From NCBI RefSeq assembly GCF_027460265.1, contig NZ_JAPZBC010000001.1:4630001-4694000 (forward strand): a DNA stretch of 64,000 nt, given 5' to 3'. Position numbers and translations under genes: made by a program. This DNA comes from Streptomyces sp. WMMC940. Its GTDB lineage: Bacteria > Actinomycetota > Actinomycetes > Streptomycetales > Streptomycetaceae. Positions 46,954-56,390 of the stretch are shown piece by piece. A model generated the notes under the pieces. It ran no database searches, had not been told where the DNA came from, and saw only the letters and a list, made by a program, of their open reading frames with translations. How positions within the stretch are numbered: position 1 is the first letter of the stretch; each line of letters starts with the position of its first letter.

Positions 46954-48189
46954 TTGGCACGGAATATCGGCAGCCGGTACACGGCCCATCAGATCCTGGG
47001 CCGGGGCAGTGCGGGCACGGTGTGGCTCGGCGAGGGACCCGAGGGCCCCGTCGCCGTCAAGCTGTTGCGCGAGGACCTCGCCTCCGACCAGGAGCTGGTC
47101 GGGCGTTTCGTCAGGGAGCGCACGGCACTCCTGGGACTCGACCACCCCCGCGTCGTCGGCGTGCGCGACCTCGTCGTGGACGGCAACGACCTGGCCCTCG
47201 TCATGGACCTGGTCCGGGGCACCGACCTGAGGACCAGGCTCGACCGGGAGCGCCGGCTCGCCCCGGCGGCCGCCGTCGCGATCGTCGCGGACGTCGCCGA
47301 GGCGCTGGCCGCCGCCCATGCCGCCGGCGTGGTCCACCGCGACGTCAAGCCGGAGAACATCCTGCTGGACATGGAGGGCCGGCTCGGTCCCGGCGGAGCC
47401 CACCCCGCCCTGCTCACCGACTTCGGCGTCGCCAAGCTGATCGACACACCGCGCCGCACCAGGGCCACCAAGATCATCGGTACGCCGGACTACCTCGCAC
47501 CGGAGATCGTCGAGGGCCTTCCGCCACGTGCCGCCGTGGACATCTACGCCCTCGCGACCGTGCTGTACGAGCTGCTCGCCGGCTTCACCCCGTTCGGCGG
47601 CGGGCACCCGGGCGCCGTGCTGCGCCGCCACGTCACGGAGACCGTCGTCCCGCTCCCCGGCATTCCGGACGAGCTGTGGCGGCTGATCGTCCAGTGCCTG
47701 GCCAAGGCGCCCGCCTCCCGGCTGCGCGCCTCCGAGCTGGCGACGCGGCTGCACGACCTGCTGCCGCTGCTCGCGGGGATGCCCCCGCTCGACGTGGACG
47801 AGCCGGACGCCGAGCCCGCGGAACCGTACGAGAACGCCGAGTACGCGGCGCAGCCGGCCGAACCGCGGCGCCGCGGGGCCGTTCCGCTGGTCCGCGGCTC
47901 GGCCACCGACTCCAACCGGGACACCCACACCTCCATGCGCGTCCCCGGACCCGACGAGCTGGCGGGGGGTGCCCGCGGCACGGCGCGCGCCCCGCGTACT
48001 CCCGGCCAGCGCCGCCCCGGCTCCGCCCGGCACAAGGCGGACGCCGTCCGCAGACGCCGGATCACACTGGGCGTGGCCGGCCTGGTGCTGGCCGCGGCGG
48101 CCGGTGTCGGCGGCTGGCTCGCGACGAGCGGGGACGACGCCTCCGCACCCCCCGAGGACTCGAAGCAGTCGGCCCCGACCCTGCCCTAG
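46954..48189 (+). CDS. pkaB: Membrane Ser/Thr protein kinase, PkaB-like
   Basis: This 411-residue kinase starts at a rare TTG (46954) supported by GGGAG nine bases upstream and by the natural start ARNIGSRYTAHQILGRG. Kinase motifs are GRGSAGTVW (16-24), Lys36, HRD at 128-130 with VKPEN, Asp156 of DFG and GTPDYLAPE. A short linker leads to one membrane helix near 372-392 and a small acidic tail. It is 147 bp downstream of the first kinase and closely related to it. Substrates are unknown; the nearby FHA protein is a candidate. Confidence 0.88.
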   Translation: MARNIGSRYTAHQILGRGSAGTVWLGEGPEGPVAVKLLREDLASDQELVGRFVRERTALLGLDHPRVVGVRDLVVDGNDLALVMDLVRGTDLRTRLDRERRLAPAAAVAIVADVAEALAAAHAAGVVHRDVKPENILLDMEGRLGPGGAHPALLTDFGVAKLIDTPRRTRATKIIGTPDYLAPEIVEGLPPRAAVDIYALATVLYELLAGFTPFGGGHPGAVLRRHVTETVVPLPGIPDELWRLIVQCLAKAPASRLRASELATRLHDLLPLLAGMPPLDVDEPDAEPAEPYENAEYAAQPAEPRRRGAVPLVRGSATDSNRDTHTSMRVPGPDELAGGARGTARAPRTPGQRRPGSARHKADAVRRRRITLGVAGLVLAAAAGVGGWLATSGDDASAPPEDSKQSAPTLP

Positions 48190-48546
48190 GTGTTCTGAAA
48201 GTCCCGTCTGGGCGGGGGCGGACGACGCTGCATTCGAAACACGCCCCAGGCGTGTGGCGAAGGCCCTCCCGGCCCGCGCGCCCGGCACGCACTCGCCCGT
48301 AGCCCTTCGGGCACGGGAGGTGCCCCCACGCTGCGTTGTCGGTGTCGCCCGAGTACGTCCGGAACGAGGATCGTCCTCCGCCTTGCGATCGCACGCACCG
48401 GACGCCGCAGGCCCCGTCCCGCGGGCGGACGGAGTCACCTTCGAGGCCCTCGAAGCCCCTCCCCCCGGGGCCGGGGACCGCCGCCGGACCACTGGACGTC
48501 CACAGGCGCGACGGGCGTGTCGCGCGATGCCGTTACCCTTGGACGC
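48190..48546. other. 357-bp intergenic region, pkaB to prfB
   Basis: No gene is supported. Several imperfect GC-rich inverted repeats occur (for example GCCCGT...GGGCACGGG around 48294-48320), which may end pkaB transcription. The prfB promoter should be in the right half. Confidence 0.5.
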
Positions 48547-49653
48547 GTGGCAGTCGTCGATGTATCCGAAGAGCTGAAGTCCCTCTCCTCGACCATGGGG
48601 TCGATCGAGGCCGTCCTGGACCTCGACAGGATGAGGGCAGACGTCGCCGTGCTCGAGGAGCAGGCGGCGGCGCCGTCCCTCTGGGACGACCCCGAGGCGG
48701 CGCAGAAGATCACCAGCAAGCTCTCGCACCTGCAGGCCGAGGTCCGCAAGGCGGAGGCGCTCCGCGGACGGATCGACGACCTCGAAGTGCTCTTCGAGCT
48801 CGCCGAGGCCGAGGACGACCCGGACACCCGGGCGGAGGCCGAGACCGAGCTGGAGGCCGTCCGCAAGGCGCTGGACGAGATGGAGGTCCGCACGCTCCTC
48901 TCCGGCGAGTACGACGAGCGTGAGGCGCTGGTCAACATCCGGGCCGAGGCCGGCGGCGTGGACGCCGCCGACTTCGCCGAGCAGCTCCAGCGCATGTACT
49001 TGCGCTGGGCCGAGCGCCACGGCTACGGCACGGAGGTCTACGAGACCTCGTACGCGGAGGAGGCCGGCATCAAGTCGACCACCTTCGTCGTGAAGGCGCC
49101 GTACGCCTACGGCACGCTGTCGGTGGAGCAGGGCACGCACCGCCTGGTCCGCATCTCCCCGTTCGACAACCAGGGGCGGCGCCAGACGTCCTTCGCGGGC
49201 GTCGAGGTCCTGCCGGTCGTCGAGCAGTCGGACCACGTGGAGATCGACGAGTCCGAGCTGCGCGTGGACGTCTACCGCGCCTCCGGTCCCGGTGGCCAGG
49301 GAGTCAACACGACCGACTCCGCGGTCCGCATCACCCACATCCCGACCGGCATCGTGGTCTCCTGCCAGAACGAGCGCTCCCAGATCCAGAACAAGGCGAG
49401 CGCGATGAACGTCCTCCAGGCGAAGCTCCTCGAGCGCCGCCGGCAGGAGGAGCAGGCCAAGATGGACGCCCTCAAGGGCGACGGCGGCAACTCCTGGGGC
49501 AACCAGATGCGGTCGTACGTCCTCCACCCGTACCAGATGGTCAAGGACCTGCGGACGGAGTTCGAGGTCGGCAACCCGCAGTCGGTGCTCGACGGCGAGA
49601 TCGACGGCTTCCTCGAGGCGGGCATCCGCTGGCGCAAGCAGCAGGAGAAGTAG
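48547..49653 (+). CDS. prfB: Peptide chain release factor 2
   Basis: This 368-residue class I release factor ends translation at UGA and UAA. The stop-codon recognition tripeptide Ser204-Pro-Phe206 identifies RF2 rather than RF1. The catalytic GGQ is at 249-251 ([16 protein letters not shown]). The GTG at 48547 ([19 protein letters not shown]) matches the family start. There is no in-frame UGA near codon 25, so the autoregulatory +1 frameshift of E. coli prfB is absent, as is usual in actinobacteria. A 13-14 bp terminator stem follows. Confidence 0.97.
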   Translation: MAVVDVSEELKSLSSTMGSIEAVLDLDRMRADVAVLEEQAAAPSLWDDPEAAQKITSKLSHLQAEVRKAEALRGRIDDLEVLFELAEAEDDPDTRAEAETELEAVRKALDEMEVRTLLSGEYDEREALVNIRAEAGGVDAADFAEQLQRMYLRWAERHGYGTEVYETSYAEEAGIKSTTFVVKAPYAYGTLSVEQGTHRLVRISPFDNQGRRQTSFAGVEVLPVVEQSDHVEIDESELRVDVYRASGPGGQGVNTTDSAVRITHIPTGIVVSCQNERSQIQNKASAMNVLQAKLLERRRQEEQAKMDALKGDGGNSWGNQMRSYVLHPYQMVKDLRTEFEVGNPQSVLDGEIDGFLEAGIRWRKQQEK

Positions 49654-49670
49654 CGGCCCGGCCGTACACG

Positions 49671-49700
49671 ACGGCCGCGTCCCCACGGGGGCGCGGCCGT
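49671..49700 (+). terminator. Terminator after prfB
   Basis: ACGGCCGCGTCCC (49671-49683) pairs with GGGGCGCGGCCGT (49688-49700), with one G-T wobble and a 4-nt loop, 18 nt after the stop. Confidence 0.8.
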
Positions 49701-50080
49701 TCGCCTTTCCCGTGCCGTCCGGGGCGGGGCGCGCCGGTCGGACGGTTCCCAAAGGCCCCGGAGCGGCGACCGGACGTGGATCTGCCCCAGGCGCGGCAGC
49801 CTTCCGGCCACCGGGCGCCTTCGTCGGGAGTTCGTCCTCGGAGCCGGTGGTGACGGCGCCGTCCACTCCGGTCCCACGGGTCCGCGAGATCCGCGCCGGG
49901 GCCCGCCCCGGCGGAGCCGCCGCGGCCCATACCGGTGGGCCGCTTGCGCAGGCTCAATTTCTCCTCAAGAAGACGGTGTTCGGCATGCGCCGCCGAACGG
50001 TCACGGATAGATTCTCGAATCCGGGCGGAGACTGATTGCGCGACCGCGGGTCCACCGCGCCGGGGCTGCGCGTCCGCTCC

Positions 50081-50120
50081 CCTCACGCGGATTCACGCGG
50101 ATTCACGCGGATTCACGCGG
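50081..50120. repeat. 10-bp tandem repeat (ATTCACGCGG), four units
   Basis: One degenerate unit (CCTCACGCGG) is followed by three perfect ATTCACGCGG copies. The 10-bp period places each copy on the same DNA face, so binding sites are possible. Confidence 0.85.
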
Positions 50121-50489
50121 AGGTGCTCGGGGCGACCGGCGTCCCCGTGTGGTTCCGCCGGGAGCCGGTGGGGTGTGCGGGCTTCCGCTCCCTTATCCGC
50201 CCCGGGTACTCGCCATCACTTATGCGCACTGCAACTGGCCTTTGCCGTACCGCGGTGCGAGTTTCCGCGACGCGCAATGAAAGCCGGATTCGCTCCGGAA
50301 GGTCCCCTGGGGCCGCCTGACCTGGTCTGGCAAGCCGTCACATATGGTACCCCATAAGGAATTTGCTGATGCGATCGCCGGAGGGGGGACGGCCCGGTGA
50401 ACCGAACGGCGCGGTCGCCGACCGGGATCCTGTCGCCCCGGTTGGGGGCCGGATGGTATTGCGCATGCGTCCGAGCGTCCGAGGAATTG

Positions 50490-50510
50490 ATGGATTCACA
50501 GGGAATCCAT
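50490..50510. promoter_or_regulatory. Perfect inverted repeat upstream of RiPP regulator
   Basis: ATGGATTC, a 5-nt spacer and GAATCCAT form a perfect 8-bp dyad. It is less GC-rich than its surroundings and lies 380 bp before the regulator gene. It is a candidate operator. Confidence 0.4.
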
Positions 50511-50890
50511 AGCGGTGCCCGTCCATTCAGGGTGAATCGGGCCGCCAGCCGTCCCATGTGGTACACCGCGCTTCCGGCCGGACACGTTCTGTAGTGCATC
50601 CGGTCCGGGCCCAAACCGGTTCCAGGGGCGTGGGTGGACGGGAATGCCGTTTACCCCTCGGTTCCATCGGCACAAGAAATAGATGAAACCTAAACCGGTG
50701 GAGTGGTTCCTTAAGTGAAGTCTCTCGGCCTGACAAAGAGAAGTTCAGGAAAGGCCGCCGCGGCAGGCGGTTTTGCCTATTCTCGGTACGGCAGCAGCGT
50801 CATCGGCAGTCATGCACCTACGGGCGGCCGGAAGCAGCTGACGACGGACGTTCCGCCAAGCACTGCCACTATTTCGCGGGAGAAGCAAGG

Positions 50891-52396
50891 ATGGTCGGGC
50901 ACAGCGGCAGCGGGCCCTCCGAACAAGGCGCCCATTCCGTGCTCTACACGCGACTCATACCGCCTTTGCTCGGGCCTCTTCTGGACCGCCCCAGACTGTT
51001 CCGGACGCTGGACACGGGAGTGACGAGACGGCTCACCCTCGTGGTCGGTCCGCCAGGGGCCGGCAAGAGCGCGCTGCTGGCCTCCTGGGCCAGATCGCTG
51101 CCCCTGGGAGAGCCCGCGTGGCTCACTCTCGACGCCGACGACAACCACGCTCCCCGGCTCCTCACCCACCTCGCCGCGGCCCTGGCCCGCGCCGCCGCCA
51201 CCCGGGGCGGCGAGGGGGAGGGGACGCTCCGCTTCCGCGACGGGGTGGGCGTGCCGACCCTGCTCCACGAGGTCGGTAGGCTCCCGGATCCGCTCGTGCT
51301 GGTCGTCGACGCCTTCCACGAGCTGCGGCCCGGGCCGGCGCGCAGCGCCCTGCTGCAGTTCGCTCGCTACGCACCGGGCGGGCTGAGGGTGGTGCTCGCC
51401 ACCCGGAGGGAGCCGGACCTGCCGCTCCACAAGCTCCGTGCGGGCGGCGAGCTCACCGAGATCAGAGGCGCCGATCTCGCGTTCACCCACGCGGAGACGG
51501 CGGAGTTGTTCCGGGCGCAGGGAGCGGAGCCCGGTGGCGACCAGGTCGCCGCCGTGGTCCGCTGCTCGGGCGGCTGGGCCCTGGCGGTCCGCTACGCCTC
51601 GGCCAACCCGGTCCGGGGCGACGATCCCGGCTCCTGCCTGGAGGGGTGGTCCCAGGCCATCCGCCACTGCTCCGACTTCCTGCTGTCGGAGCTGCTCGAC
51701 CCGATGCCCGCGGACGACCAGGACGTGCTGCTGCGCACCAGTCTGCTCGGCGAGTTCAGCGCGTCCCTGGTGCGCGCCCTGACAGGCCGCGCCGACCTCA
51801 ACCGGGTGCTGCGCCGGCTGTCCACCGAGCACGACCTGTTGGTGCGGGACGACGAGTGGACCTACCGGCTGCCCAATCCGCTGATGCGTGGGGTGCTTTC
51901 GCGGGAGCTCACCGAGCGGTACGGCTGGCCCGAGGTGAGCCGGCTGCTGGGCAGGGCGGCCCGCTGGTACGAGGACCTGGGCGCGGCCTCCACGGCCCGG
52001 AGGTACGCGGCGGCCGCGCAAGCCTACGGGGCGGGGCCCGCGCCGGCGGGCGGCCTCCTCCTCCCGCCGGGGCCGGGTCGCACCGGTGGGGGAGTGTCCC
52101 TCCGGGTGCCCGCGGGTGACGCGGCCCCGTCACCCGCTCCGTCATCCCCCGGGGAGCCGGCGGCACCGGGCCACCGGCCGGCCACCGCAGCCGACTCTCT
52201 GACGCGCAGTGAACTCGACGTCCTGAGGCTGCTGCCGCTGGGTCTGACGCTGGACGAGATCGCCGCCCGCCGGCATGTGTCCCTCAACACCGTCAAGACG
52301 CAGGTACAGGCCATCTACCGCAAGCTGCAGGTCGGCCGCAGGCGCGACGCGGTCCGGGTCGCCGCGGAGTGCGGTCTGATCGGTCCTCGCGGCTGA
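50891..52396 (+). CDS. MalT-like LuxR-family regulator with ATPase domain
   Basis: This 501-residue regulator has an N-terminal STAND-type ATPase with Walker A GPPGAGKS (53-60), Walker B LVLVVDAF near 135 and the MalT-like segments LATRREPDLPLHKLRA and GGWALAVRY. A LuxR helix-turn-helix is at about 437-495 (LTRSELDVLRLLPLGLTLDEIA). It is shorter than full MalT/LAL regulators (about 900 residues), lacking most of the superhelical repeat region. It contains no TTA codon. It lies immediately before the modification genes in the same direction, so it is probably the cluster activator. Confidence 0.88.
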   Translation: MVGHSGSGPSEQGAHSVLYTRLIPPLLGPLLDRPRLFRTLDTGVTRRLTLVVGPPGAGKSALLASWARSLPLGEPAWLTLDADDNHAPRLLTHLAAALARAAATRGGEGEGTLRFRDGVGVPTLLHEVGRLPDPLVLVVDAFHELRPGPARSALLQFARYAPGGLRVVLATRREPDLPLHKLRAGGELTEIRGADLAFTHAETAELFRAQGAEPGGDQVAAVVRCSGGWALAVRYASANPVRGDDPGSCLEGWSQAIRHCSDFLLSELLDPMPADDQDVLLRTSLLGEFSASLVRALTGRADLNRVLRRLSTEHDLLVRDDEWTYRLPNPLMRGVLSRELTERYGWPEVSRLLGRAARWYEDLGAASTARRYAAAAQAYGAGPAPAGGLLLPPGPGRTGGGVSLRVPAGDAAPSPAPSSPGEPAAPGHRPATAADSLTRSELDVLRLLPLGLTLDEIAARRHVSLNTVKTQVQAIYRKLQVGRRRDAVRVAAECGLIGPRG

Positions 52397-52464
52397 GCCG
52401 GTACGCCCGCCGTCGCGGCGGGAACCACGCGCCCCGGACCGCCGCGGGCGGTGCCCGGCACGGG

Positions 52465-52483
52465 GGGTGATACACCGTCACCC
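52465..52483. promoter_or_regulatory. Inverted repeat in RiPP operon promoter region
   Basis: GGGTGA, 7 nt, TCACCC forms a perfect 6-bp dyad (52465-52470 and 52478-52483). It lies 113 bp upstream of the YcaO gene in the only sizeable gap between regulator and biosynthetic genes. It is a candidate site for the LuxR-type regulator. Confidence 0.4.
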
Positions 52484-52596
52484 TCCCGCCGTCCGGACCG
52501 GGAACGCGTTTCACCCCCGGCGCGTGATGCCTCTTCCACCTGTCCACCGGTTGGCTTCAGCCGATCGCTGCGCACGCAGAGGACAGGAGGCAGCCA

Positions 52597-53961
52597 GTGC
52601 TGGATGCACGTGCGAGTGGTGACCGGACCGCCGCTGCGGACCGGGGGGACGGCGCGACGGAGGACGACCTCGCCGGGCTCCGGCGGCTGGAGGCCGTCGT
52701 CGGGCCGGCCGGGCGGCCGGTGCGGGGTTCCCAGCTCCTCCCCACCCTGCCGGGCGAGCCCCCCTACTCGGTCTTCGTCTCGTCCATCGGCGACCCCACC
52801 GCTCTCTGGTCCGACACCCCCGCCCAGCCCCAGGGCCTGGACGGCGCCGGAGGCGGCACCGACGCCGAGAGGGCCCGGCTGATCAGTGTGGCCGAGGCGC
52901 TGGAGCGCTACACCAATTCCTTCTACCAGCCGCATCTGGTGCGCTGGGCGACCGCGGACGAGCTCGGGGACGAGGCGGTCGACCTCGACGCACTCCCACG
53001 CTGCTCGGACGCGGAGCTGTCCGACGAGTCGAACTGGCTGATCCGCCCCGACGGGTCGCTGCCGCAGCGCTGGGTGCGCGGCTGGTCGCTCACCCGGAGC
53101 CGACCGGTCTGGATCCCCGCGTCCTACGTCTGGCTGTTCACCACGCACGAGGCGATCGGGGAGCGGATCGCCAATCCCATCTCGACCGGCTGCGCGATCC
53201 ACTCGGATCTGCACCAGGCCTTGGTGAACGGGATCTGCGAAGCGGTCGAACGCGACGCGATCGCCCTGGTGTGGCTTCAGCGCCTCGAGCTGCCGGAGAT
53301 CGACGTCGCGGACGAGCCGTCCCTGCGGGAACAGCATCGGCGGGCCAGGGACGGCTTCGTGGAGTACCGCTTCTACGACGCCACCACGGACGTGGGCGTG
53401 GCCACGGTCTACGCGGTCGTGCTCAGCGACCACAACGACACGCTGGGCCAGCTCGTGATGTGCGCGACCGGGACCGACCCCGCTGAGGTCATCCGCAAGA
53501 TCTACCGGGAGGCGGCCTCCTCGCGCATCGCCCTTCAGGCCCCGCACTCCGTTCCCGAGGATCCGCGCGACTTCACCAGCGTGCTGCACGGCGCCCTCCA
53601 CATGGGCCGCCCGGAGCGGCGGGACGCCTTCGGGTTCCTGCTGCGACGGCCGTGCCCCACCCGGGTGCCCGCGGATCTGCCTCGGGCACCGGACGGCCCT
53701 CCCGCGCGGCGGCTCGCCTGGCTGGTGGAGCGGCTGGCCGCGGTGGACGCCGAGGTGATCGCCGTGGAGCTGACGACGGAGGAGGCCCGACGGGCCGGAC
53801 TCCGCTCGGTACGGGTCGTCGTGCCCCAGCTGATGCCGCTGTCCTTCGTGCACCGCAACCGGTACCTGGCCCACCCCCGGCTCTACCGGGCACCGGTCGC
53901 GATGGGGCTCACCAGCCACCGGGAGCACGAACTCAACCCCCACCCCCAGCCCTTCGCCTAG
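52597..53961 (+). CDS. YcaO cyclodehydratase (azoline-forming)
   Basis: This 454-residue YcaO-domain enzyme uses ATP to activate backbone amides so that Cys, Ser or Thr side chains close to azolines. Visible motifs are SVAEALERY (97-105), STGCA (196-200) and NGICEAVERDA (211-221), which carry ATP/Mg-binding acidic residues. It ends in NPHPQPFA, so Pro448, Pro450 and Pro452 form the C-terminal PxPxP motif diagnostic of azoline-forming YcaO proteins. The GTG at 52597 follows GGAGG by six bases. It is the first gene of the modification operon and needs a partner that binds the leader peptide. Confidence 0.93.
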   Translation: MLDARASGDRTAAADRGDGATEDDLAGLRRLEAVVGPAGRPVRGSQLLPTLPGEPPYSVFVSSIGDPTALWSDTPAQPQGLDGAGGGTDAERARLISVAEALERYTNSFYQPHLVRWATADELGDEAVDLDALPRCSDAELSDESNWLIRPDGSLPQRWVRGWSLTRSRPVWIPASYVWLFTTHEAIGERIANPISTGCAIHSDLHQALVNGICEAVERDAIALVWLQRLELPEIDVADEPSLREQHRRARDGFVEYRFYDATTDVGVATVYAVVLSDHNDTLGQLVMCATGTDPAEVIRKIYREAASSRIALQAPHSVPEDPRDFTSVLHGALHMGRPERRDAFGFLLRRPCPTRVPADLPRAPDGPPARRLAWLVERLAAVDAEVIAVELTTEEARRAGLRSVRVVVPQLMPLSFVHRNRYLAHPRLYRAPVAMGLTSHREHELNPHPQPFA

Positions 53962-53973
53962 GAGAGAACCGCC

Positions 53974-54633
53974 GTGCCGTTCACCACCGCACCCGCACAC
54001 GTCCTGTGGACCGGGACGTTCGGCAGGAGGGTCGCCGACCACCTGGCCTCCCTGACCGACTGGCCCTCCGCCACCGCCGACGCCCTGGGGAGCCGGTCCG
54101 CCGAGTGGCCCCACACCGCGCTCCGCGTGCTCGCCCTCTGGCGGGACGAACCCCGCCTCCTGGCGGACGTCTCCCGGCTGCACAGCGTGTGCCGCACCAC
54201 CTGGCTCCCCGTCGTCCAGGAGTTCCCCCTCATCCGGATCGGGCCCCTGATCGTGCCGGGCCAGGGCCCTTGCCACTCCTGCTACACACGACGGCGGGCC
54301 CAGCACGACAGGGGACGCGAGGTGTCCAGGGCCCTGCAGGAGTCGCGGGAGGCCGACCCCGGGCACGGGATCGCCGGGTTCACCGACGCTCAGGCCATGA
54401 TCGCGGCCGGCCTCGCCGTGGATCTCCTCACCCGGTACCGCACCGGGGACGGCGTGGTACCGGGGCAGGTGACCTTCTACAACGTGCTGAGCCGGTCCCT
54501 GTTCTCCGACACGGTCATCGGCGTCCACGGCTGTGAGGAGTGCGGGCCGCCGACGGACCCGGACGACGGCTGGCGGCGGCTGGCCGCCGAACTGCCGCTC
54601 ACCACGGGCACCGTGGCGGGAGGCGGACGGTGA
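53974..54633 (+). CDS. E1-like cyclodehydratase partner, zinc tetracysteine (no leader-binding domain)
   Basis: This 219-residue protein lies 12 bp after the YcaO gene. Cys100/Cys103 (GPCHSC) and Cys187/Cys190 (GCEEC) form the zinc tetracysteine of ThiF/E1-like partner proteins of azole RiPP pathways. The region SVCRTTWLPVVQEFPLIRIG and the Ala/Leu-rich helix AQAMIAAGLAVDLLTRY fit the same family. The N-terminal leader-recognition domain usual for these partners is missing, and no intact ATP site is seen. It probably assists the YcaO enzyme together with the next protein. Its stop overlaps the next start (GTGA). Confidence 0.75.
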   Translation: MPFTTAPAHVLWTGTFGRRVADHLASLTDWPSATADALGSRSAEWPHTALRVLALWRDEPRLLADVSRLHSVCRTTWLPVVQEFPLIRIGPLIVPGQGPCHSCYTRRRAQHDRGREVSRALQESREADPGHGIAGFTDAQAMIAAGLAVDLLTRYRTGDGVVPGQVTFYNVLSRSLFSDTVIGVHGCEECGPPTDPDDGWRRLAAELPLTTGTVAGGGR

Positions 54634-56390
54634 GCACCCTCGTCAGCGTGCCGGGACAGCGCGGTGTCCCCGCAGCCGCCGTCGCCGAGGCCGTGCGCCA
54701 CGATCCCCAGTTCCGGCTTCCCGTCCGCCCGCAGCTCTGCCGGGGGCTCCACGTGGTCGACACGCCGGACGGCGTGGTCATCGACGGAGGCGCCGAACGC
54801 CAGCATCTGCGCGGCTCCTCGGCCGCGGCCCTCCGGCGGAGCCTGCTTCCTCTCCTGGACGGCAGCAGGGATCTCGCCGCGCTGGCCCACGCGACCGGGT
54901 GGAGCGACTCGGCCGTCCACCAGGCCGTGGCCACCCTGTACTTCGCCGGGGTGCTGGAGGACGCGGCACAGGCCGTACGGACACCGGAGGGTGACGGGCC
55001 GTCGGAGCCGGCCGCGGTCTGGACGTCGCGGACGCTGGACTGCGCCCGTGTGCACCCCCACTCCAGCCGTGCGGCGCTCGCCGCGGCACGGGCCCGGGTG
55101 CGGCTGAGCGTACGGGCGTCCTGGCAGCGCCCCCTGCGGGCCGCGCTGGCCGACCTCGGGATCACCGATGTGCTCCCGCTCGCCCCCGGCGAGGGACCAC
55201 CGGAGGACGCACTGGTCGTCGCCGACCTCGCGGCGCCCCGCGCGACGGTCGACCGGATCGTCGACGAGAGCGCCCGGCGCGGCATCCGGCTGCTGCTGGC
55301 GGACGAGCGGGACGGACGCGTCGCCGTGGGCCCGCTGGTGGACCCCTCGGCGACCGCCTGCGCACACTGCGCCCGCACGGCAGTCGAGCTCCGGCCCGGT
55401 CCACCCGAGTGGTTCCGCGAGGCGGTCCCCACCCCGGGTGCGGCAACCGCGGCCGGACTGATCGCCGAGGAGCTCCGCGCCCTGCTGCTGCGGGGGGAGC
55501 CGGTCCAGTCCCTCGGAGGGCAGCTCGTCGTGGACCTCGCGGACAGGTCCACCACCGCGTACAAACTGACCCCCGAGGCCGGCTGCCGCGCCTGCTACCC
55601 GTCCGCCGCGGGCCGTACCGGCCCCCTGCCGGAGGAAGGGCCGTTGCACTACGAGCACGCCGTGGCCTTCCCTCCCCGGCATCTGGTCAACCCCAAGGCA
55701 CACCAGCACCACTTCCGCCCGGAGAACGTCGAGCTCCAGTTCGAGCGACTGAGGTACCCCAACAATCCGCGGTATCCGCTGCCCGAGGCGTCCCCGGCGG
55801 ACCTGGAGAAGCTCGCCGCCGGCACGCAGCCACCACCGTGGCCGGACGCACTGGCGGCCGTGATGCGCTTCACCGCGGGGCTGCGCGGCCCCGGCGACGA
55901 AGGGGGGCCCGGCGAACCCGGGCGGGTGAACCGATGGGCGCCGACCGGCGGAAACCTGGGCTCGCCCCATGTCTACGCGCTGCTGCGGGGCGTCCCCGGC
56001 CTCCCCGACGGCGTCCACTACTACGACGCCGCCGACCATGCGCTCACCGCCATGCACCCCCACACCGACCACCTGGGCACGCTCCTCACGGCACTGGGCG
56101 GGGACGCCGCCGACGGCGGGGAGCGGCCCGGCGTGCACCTGGTCCTGGCCTCGGACATCGGCCGCGTCGCCCGGAAGTACGGTCCGTTCGCCTACCGCGT
56201 GGGGAACCTCGACACCGGATGCGCACTGGCCCAGCTCGCTCTCACGGCCCGGGCGATCGGGCTGGCACACGGCCTGCTGGACCCCCACCCCCTGCAACGG
56301 CACCGGGAGTTCCTCGTGGGTGCCGGCGGTCCCGCGCTCATCACCGCCGCAGTGCGGCTCCAGGACGAAGGGAGCGGCTCGTGCCGCTGA
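54630..56390 (+). CDS. Leader-recognition / E1-like / SagB dehydrogenase fusion
   Basis: This 586-residue three-part protein starts at a GTG that overlaps the previous stop. Residues 20-115 look like a winged-helix leader-binding (RRE) domain (RPQLCRGLHVVDTPDGVVID, then LLPLLDGSRDLAALAHATG). An E1-like part follows with Cys244/Cys247 (ACAHC) and Cys319/Cys322 (GCRAC). From about 395 comes a SagB-type FMN nitroreductase domain (NRWAPTGGNLGSPHVYALLRG, GVHYYDAADHAL, QLALTARAIGLAHG). It would bind precursor leaders, support cyclisation and oxidise azolines to azoles. It overlaps the next gene by 10 nt. Confidence 0.83.
   Translation: MSTLVSVPGQRGVPAAAVAEAVRHDPQFRLPVRPQLCRGLHVVDTPDGVVIDGGAERQHLRGSSAAALRRSLLPLLDGSRDLAALAHATGWSDSAVHQAVATLYFAGVLEDAAQAVRTPEGDGPSEPAAVWTSRTLDCARVHPHSSRAALAAARARVRLSVRASWQRPLRAALADLGITDVLPLAPGEGPPEDALVVADLAAPRATVDRIVDESARRGIRLLLADERDGRVAVGPLVDPSATACAHCARTAVELRPGPPEWFREAVPTPGAATAAGLIAEELRALLLRGEPVQSLGGQLVVDLADRSTTAYKLTPEAGCRACYPSAAGRTGPLPEEGPLHYEHAVAFPPRHLVNPKAHQHHFRPENVELQFERLRYPNNPRYPLPEASPADLEKLAAGTQPPPWPDALAAVMRFTAGLRGPGDEGGPGEPGRVNRWAPTGGNLGSPHVYALLRGVPGLPDGVHYYDAADHALTAMHPHTDHLGTLLTALGGDAADGGERPGVHLVLASDIGRVARKYGPFAYRVGNLDTGCALAQLALTARAIGLAHGLLDPHPLQRHREFLVGAGGPALITAAVRLQDEGSGSCR

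Larger units (their letters stand above)
49654..50890. other. 1.2-kb non-coding region before the RiPP cluster
   Basis: No convincing gene was found on either strand. Contents are the prfB terminator (49671-49700), four units of a 10-bp repeat (50081-50120), a perfect inverted repeat (50490-50510) and a stretch of lower GC content at about 50220-50760. The composition differs from the flanking genes and marks the left edge of the peptide cluster. A 102-codon frame from 50715 overlaps the regulator and has no family features. Confidence 0.6.

Noticed and set aside
48547..49653. Programmed frameshift in prfB
   Set aside because: The frame is continuous from the GTG, with no in-frame UGA near codon 25.
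50081..50120. Short repeats considered as a CRISPR array
   Set aside because: The units are 10-bp and directly adjacent with no spacers, and no cas genes are near. The same holds for the 8-, 9- and 41-bp arrays.
50715..51023. A 102-codon plus-strand frame just before the LuxR regulator
   Set aside because: Its second half overlaps the regulator gene in another frame and reads as an artefact. The first 55 codons lack family features, though a short leader peptide cannot be excluded.
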